Shown here one piece after another: positions 61,052 through 64,000 of a DNA stretch of 64,000 nt. The notes beneath the pieces are model-generated. The model was not told the DNA's origin. It ran no database searches and saw only the letters and a list, made by a program, of their open reading frames with translations. Origin of the DNA: Piscirickettsiaceae bacterium (GTDB lineage: Bacteria; Pseudomonadota; Gammaproteobacteria; Nitrosococcales; Methylophagaceae); the NCBI GenBank assembly GCA_013215825.1, contig JABSQN010000001.1:62001-126000 (forward strand). Reading direction: 5' to 3'. Each line of letters begins with the position of its first letter. Position 1 is the first letter of the stretch. The translations under genes and the position numbers were made by a program.

Positions 61052-62467
61052 ATGACTATTCGCACCCGATTTGCACCTAGCCCAACAGGTTACCTACATG
61101 TAGGGGGGGCGAGAACAGCACTGTTTTCATGGTTGTATGCACGAAAGCATGGTGGACAATTTATTTTACGAATTGAAGATACCGATCTAGAGCGTTCAAC
61201 AGATGAATCCGTTAATGCCATATTAGAAGGCATGACATGGCTTGGTTTAGAATACGATGAGGGCCCATTCTTTCAAACGCATCGCTTTGACCGATATAAG
61301 GAGGTCATTACTCAATTATTAGAACAAGGTGATGCCTATTATTGCTATTGTTCAAAAGATGAACTGGATACGATGCGTGAGCAACAACGTGCTAACAAAG
61401 AAAAGCCACGTTATAACGGCCGCTGTCGCCATAATCATGAAGTGAAAGAAGGTGTGCAGCCTGTTATTCGCTTTAAAAATCCACTAGAAGGCAGTGTGAT
61501 AGTTAATGATGTTGTTAAAGGCAATGTTGAATTTCAAAACAAAGAGTTGGATGATTTAGTAATTGCCCGTCCTGATGGTTCACCAACGTATAACTTAACG
61601 GTTGTGGTGGATGATATGGATATGGGGTTGACCCATGTTATTCGTGGTGATGATCATTTAAACAACTCACCAAGGCAAATAAATATCTTTAACGCCTTAG
61701 GTGCAAACGTTCCTGTTTTTGCACATTTGCCAATGATCTTAGGTGATGATGGTGCTCGCCTATCAAAACGACATGGTGCTGTTAGTGTAATGAGTTACCG
61801 TGATGATGGTTTTTTACCAGAAGCATTATTAAATTATTTAGTACGTCTAGGCTGGTCTCATGGCGATCAAGAGCTTTTCACAATCGATGAAATGATTGAA
61901 TTATTCGATATTAAAGATGTTAACAAATCAGCTTCCGCCTTTAATACCGATAAATTATTGTGGATTAATCAGCAATATATAAAGAATAGTCCAGCTAAAC
62001 ATATTGCACATCATTTGAGTTGGCATATGGGGCAATTAGATATTGATCCTACACAAGGGCCTAATTTAGTTGATGTCGTCACTTTGCAACAAGAACGAGC
62101 TAAAACCTTAGTCGAGATGGCTACAAACAGTCAGTTCTTTTATAAAGATGTTGAAGGCTATGATGCTAAAGCAGCAAAGAAAAACCTAACAATTAAAAGT
62201 ATCGAGATCTTAGAAGATATGCACCAACGCCTATCTGCATTACCAGAATGGCTAGCTGAACCAATACATGACCATATTAAGGAATGTTCAGTGGCAAGAG
62301 AAATAGGTATGGGTAAAGTAGCTCAACCTATTCGTGTCGCAATTACTGGGAATACGATGTCGCCACCACTTGATCTAACATTAGAACTACTTGGACGTGA
62401 GCGCACATTGCACGCAATCGAGCAGGCAGTAGTATGGATCAAAGATAATGCTGCAGATCAAGCATAA
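61052..62467 (+). CDS. gltX: Glutamate--tRNA ligase
   Basis: Class I synthetase for tRNA-Glu. It is 471 aa from the ATG at 61052, where homologues begin ([25 protein letters not shown]); an upstream in-frame TTG at 61019 is unlikely. It has a cysteine- and histidine-bearing insert at about 99-123 ([11 protein letters not shown] ... [10 protein letters not shown]), a zinc-type SWIM-less motif, and the KMSKS equivalent [10 protein letters not shown]. The C-terminal anticodon-binding helices are complete. Confidence 0.95.
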   Translation: MTIRTRFAPSPTGYLHVGGARTALFSWLYARKHGGQFILRIEDTDLERSTDESVNAILEGMTWLGLEYDEGPFFQTHRFDRYKEVITQLLEQGDAYYCYCSKDELDTMREQQRANKEKPRYNGRCRHNHEVKEGVQPVIRFKNPLEGSVIVNDVVKGNVEFQNKELDDLVIARPDGSPTYNLTVVVDDMDMGLTHVIRGDDHLNNSPRQINIFNALGANVPVFAHLPMILGDDGARLSKRHGAVSVMSYRDDGFLPEALLNYLVRLGWSHGDQELFTIDEMIELFDIKDVNKSASAFNTDKLLWINQQYIKNSPAKHIAHHLSWHMGQLDIDPTQGPNLVDVVTLQQERAKTLVEMATNSQFFYKDVEGYDAKAAKKNLTIKSIEILEDMHQRLSALPEWLAEPIHDHIKECSVAREIGMGKVAQPIRVAITGNTMSPPLDLTLELLGRERTLHAIEQAVVWIKDNAADQA

Positions 62468-62501
62468 AAGTATTAAGCCTTGATTTTCATGTGGTTACGG
62501 C

Positions 62502-62521
62502 TTCGGGAAAAAGTTCCCGAA
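62502..62521 (+). terminator. GC-rich hairpin after gltX
   Basis: TTCGGGAA (62502-62509) and TTCCCGAA (62514-62521) form a perfect 8-bp stem with loop AAAG, 35 bp after the gltX stop. No T tract follows, so termination would be inefficient or Rho-linked. Confidence 0.45.
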
Positions 62522-62561
62522 AAGAATAAGGTAAAAGTCTTAAAAAAAACAGGAAAGATGC

Positions 62562-62590
62562 TTGACTATCGAATTAACAGGGATTAATGT
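62562..62590 (+). promoter_or_regulatory. Candidate xoxF promoter and AT palindrome
   Basis: TTGACT (62562-62567) has a loose -10 (TAATGT, 62585-62590) at 17 bp. Downstream, TTTAATTATAATTAAA (62628-62643) is a perfect 16-bp palindrome just before the AAGGAA Shine-Dalgarno region of xoxF. Either could be part of the control of a very highly expressed gene; neither is tested. Confidence 0.4.
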
Positions 62591-62664
62591 TCGACAACGC
62601 ACTTAGCTCTCGAGGGGGCAAATTGTGTTTAATTATAATTAAAAAGCAATATAAGGAAAAGTTT

Positions 62665-64000
62665 ATGAAGCTGAAAACATTATCAATTGCAATGATGGCA
62701 TTAGCAACTACAGGTGTAGTTGTAGCTGATGAAATCTTGACAATGCAAGAAAACGAAAACAACTGGGTATCTGCTGCAGGTAACTATAACAACCAACGTT
62801 ATAGCAAACTAGCACAAATCAACAAAGATAACGTTGCTGATTTGAAAATGGCATGGACTTTCTCAACAGGTGTTTTACGTGGTCACGAAGGTAACGCATT
62901 AGTTATCGACGGTACTATGTACGTTCATACTGCATTCCCTAACATTGTATTCGCATTGGATTTAAACAATGACGGCGCAATCAAATGGAAATATGAGCCA
63001 AAACAAAACTATGATGAAACTGTTCCAGTTATGTGTTGTGATACAGTTAACCGTGGTTTAGCTTACGGCGACGGAAAAATCTTCCTAGCACAAGCAGATA
63101 ACGTATTAGTTGCTTTAGATATGAACAGTGGTAAAGCTGTTTGGTCTCACAAACGTGATACAGCAACACGTGGCGCTACATCTACAGGTGCTCCACACGT
63201 ATTTAAAGATAAAGTACTAGTCGGTATTTCTGGTGGTGAGTTTGGTGTACGTGGTTACGTTAAAGCTTACGACTTAGATGGTGCAGAAAAATGGCAAGTT
63301 TACAGCACAGGTCCTGATGCTGAAATGGGTTTCGATCCTAAGAAAACAATGTCTATGCTGAAACCAGTTGGAAAAGATTCTTCTTTGAAAACATGGAAAG
63401 GCGACCAATGGAAAATTGGTGGTGGTACAACTTGGGGTTGGTACTCTTACGATCCTGATCTAAACATGTTCTACTACGGTAACGGTAACCCATCTACTTG
63501 GAACCCGGCTCAACGTCCTGGTGACAACAAATGGTCTATGTCTTTATTCGGTCGTGATTTAGATACTGGTATGGCTAAATGGGTATACCAAATGACTCCA
63601 TTCGATGAGTGGGATTATGATGGTATCAATGAAGTTCCATTAGCAGACCAAAAAATCAACGGTAAAATGCGCAAAACTCTTGTACATTTCGATCGTAACG
63701 GTTTTGGTTACACAATGGACCGCGTAACTGGTGAATTATTAGTTGCTGAAAAATTCGATCCAGCTGTTAACTGGTCTAACGGTGTAAACCTTAAGACTGG
63801 TCTTCATGATCGTGTAGCTAAGTACTCTACAGCACGTAACGGTGCAGACGTAAATACTACTGGTATTTGTCCTGCTGCGTTAGGTTCTAAAGATCAACAA
63901 CCAGCTGCATACTCTCCACGTACAGGTTTATTCTACGTTCCAACAAACCACGTATGTATGGATTACGAACCATTCGAAGTTGAATACACATCAGGTCAAC
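62665..64000 (+). CDS. xoxF: PQQ-dependent methanol dehydrogenase, XoxF type (3' end cut by window edge)
   Basis: Periplasmic eight-bladed propeller enzyme oxidising methanol. 445 residues of about 600 are present. The signal peptide is [21 protein letters not shown]. The adjacent cysteine pair is at C124-C125 ([10 protein letters not shown]), and the metal/PQQ ligands are E192 (GGEFGVRG) and N275 (GNPSTWNP). The catalytic D317 stands in WDYDG: the second Asp, D319, marks the lanthanide-dependent XoxF type, where Ca-type MxaF has Ala. GRGHEGN-like [12 protein letters not shown] lies near the N-terminus. Codon bias is extreme. mxaI/xoxG/xoxJ would lie beyond the edge. Confidence 0.92.
   Translation, partial: MKLKTLSIAMMALATTGVVVADEILTMQENENNWVSAAGNYNNQRYSKLAQINKDNVADLKMAWTFSTGVLRGHEGNALVIDGTMYVHTAFPNIVFALDLNNDGAIKWKYEPKQNYDETVPVMCCDTVNRGLAYGDGKIFLAQADNVLVALDMNSGKAVWSHKRDTATRGATSTGAPHVFKDKVLVGISGGEFGVRGYVKAYDLDGAEKWQVYSTGPDAEMGFDPKKTMSMLKPVGKDSSLKTWKGDQWKIGGGTTWGWYSYDPDLNMFYYGNGNPSTWNPAQRPGDNKWSMSLFGRDLDTGMAKWVYQMTPFDEWDYDGINEVPLADQKINGKMRKTLVHFDRNGFGYTMDRVTGELLVAEKFDPAVNWSNGVNLKTGLHDRVAKYSTARNGADVNTTGICPAALGSKDQQPAAYSPRTGLFYVPTNHVCMDYEPFEVEYTSGQ

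Overview
The window reads as a chromosomal segment of a methylotrophic gammaproteobacterium. The closest match I recognise is a Methylophaga-type organism that uses the RuMP cycle. The evidence is a PQQ methanol dehydrogenase with the lanthanide-type Asp pair, a quinoprotein relay gene pair beside it, an operon for the tetrahydromethanopterin-linked formaldehyde oxidation pathway, and a strongly expressed transketolase/glycolysis block. The DNA is moderately AT-rich and gene-dense. I see no tRNA, rRNA, CRISPR array or prophage.

Layout. 1-4611: the replication-origin-type block dnaA (cut by the left edge), rpmH, rnpA, yidD, yidC, mnmE. 4660-7308: erpA, a phosphate-type porin and a redoxin. 7383-14483: central carbon genes tkt, gap, pgk, pyk, fba, which in an RuMP methylotroph serve both sugar-phosphate rearrangement and cleavage. 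14575-18270: a mobile integron cassette array without an integrase in view. It has one attI-like simple site, three attC sites and four cassettes: an XRCC1/discoidin-like protein, a HEPN-motif protein, a two-gene cassette (metallo-beta-lactamase lipoprotein plus diguanylate cyclase), and a decayed last cassette that runs into an IS3-type end. 18436-23265: crcB, DUF190, serS, site-2 protease, trpS with a probable Fe-S motif, rluB. 23352-29031 (minus strand): a diguanylate cyclase, an SDR, a lipoprotein, the squalene genes hpnE/hpnD, a thioredoxin-like ferredoxin, ispB. 29202-34933: rplU, rpmA, obgE, proB, rpsT (minus), xthA, ampG.

34934-39660 is a second accessory island. Two inverted copies of an IS3-family right end bracket about 3.9 kb that holds an XRE-cupin regulator, a very large PP2C-REC-PAS-GGDEF-EAL signalling protein and a decayed IS1595-family transposase. 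39695-54569 returns to housekeeping genes: ssb, an MFS pump, uvrA, a CYTH phosphatase, the gshB-apbE-tonB operon, glyQS, gmhB, plsC and a FimX-like degenerate c-di-GMP protein.

54576-64000 is the C1 region. The minus-strand operon mtdA / beta-RFAP synthase / mtdB / ATP-grasp makes and uses tetrahydromethanopterin. A small periplasmic unknown, a SoxYZ-like carrier and a zinc metallohydrolase (quinoprotein relay) follow, then gltX, and finally xoxF, cut by the right edge. Methanol would be oxidised in the periplasm by XoxF, the formaldehyde oxidised through the H4MPT enzymes or assimilated through sugar phosphates handled by tkt/fba. Four proteins in the window carry GGDEF-type domains (two of them in accessory DNA), so c-di-GMP signalling is a recurring theme.
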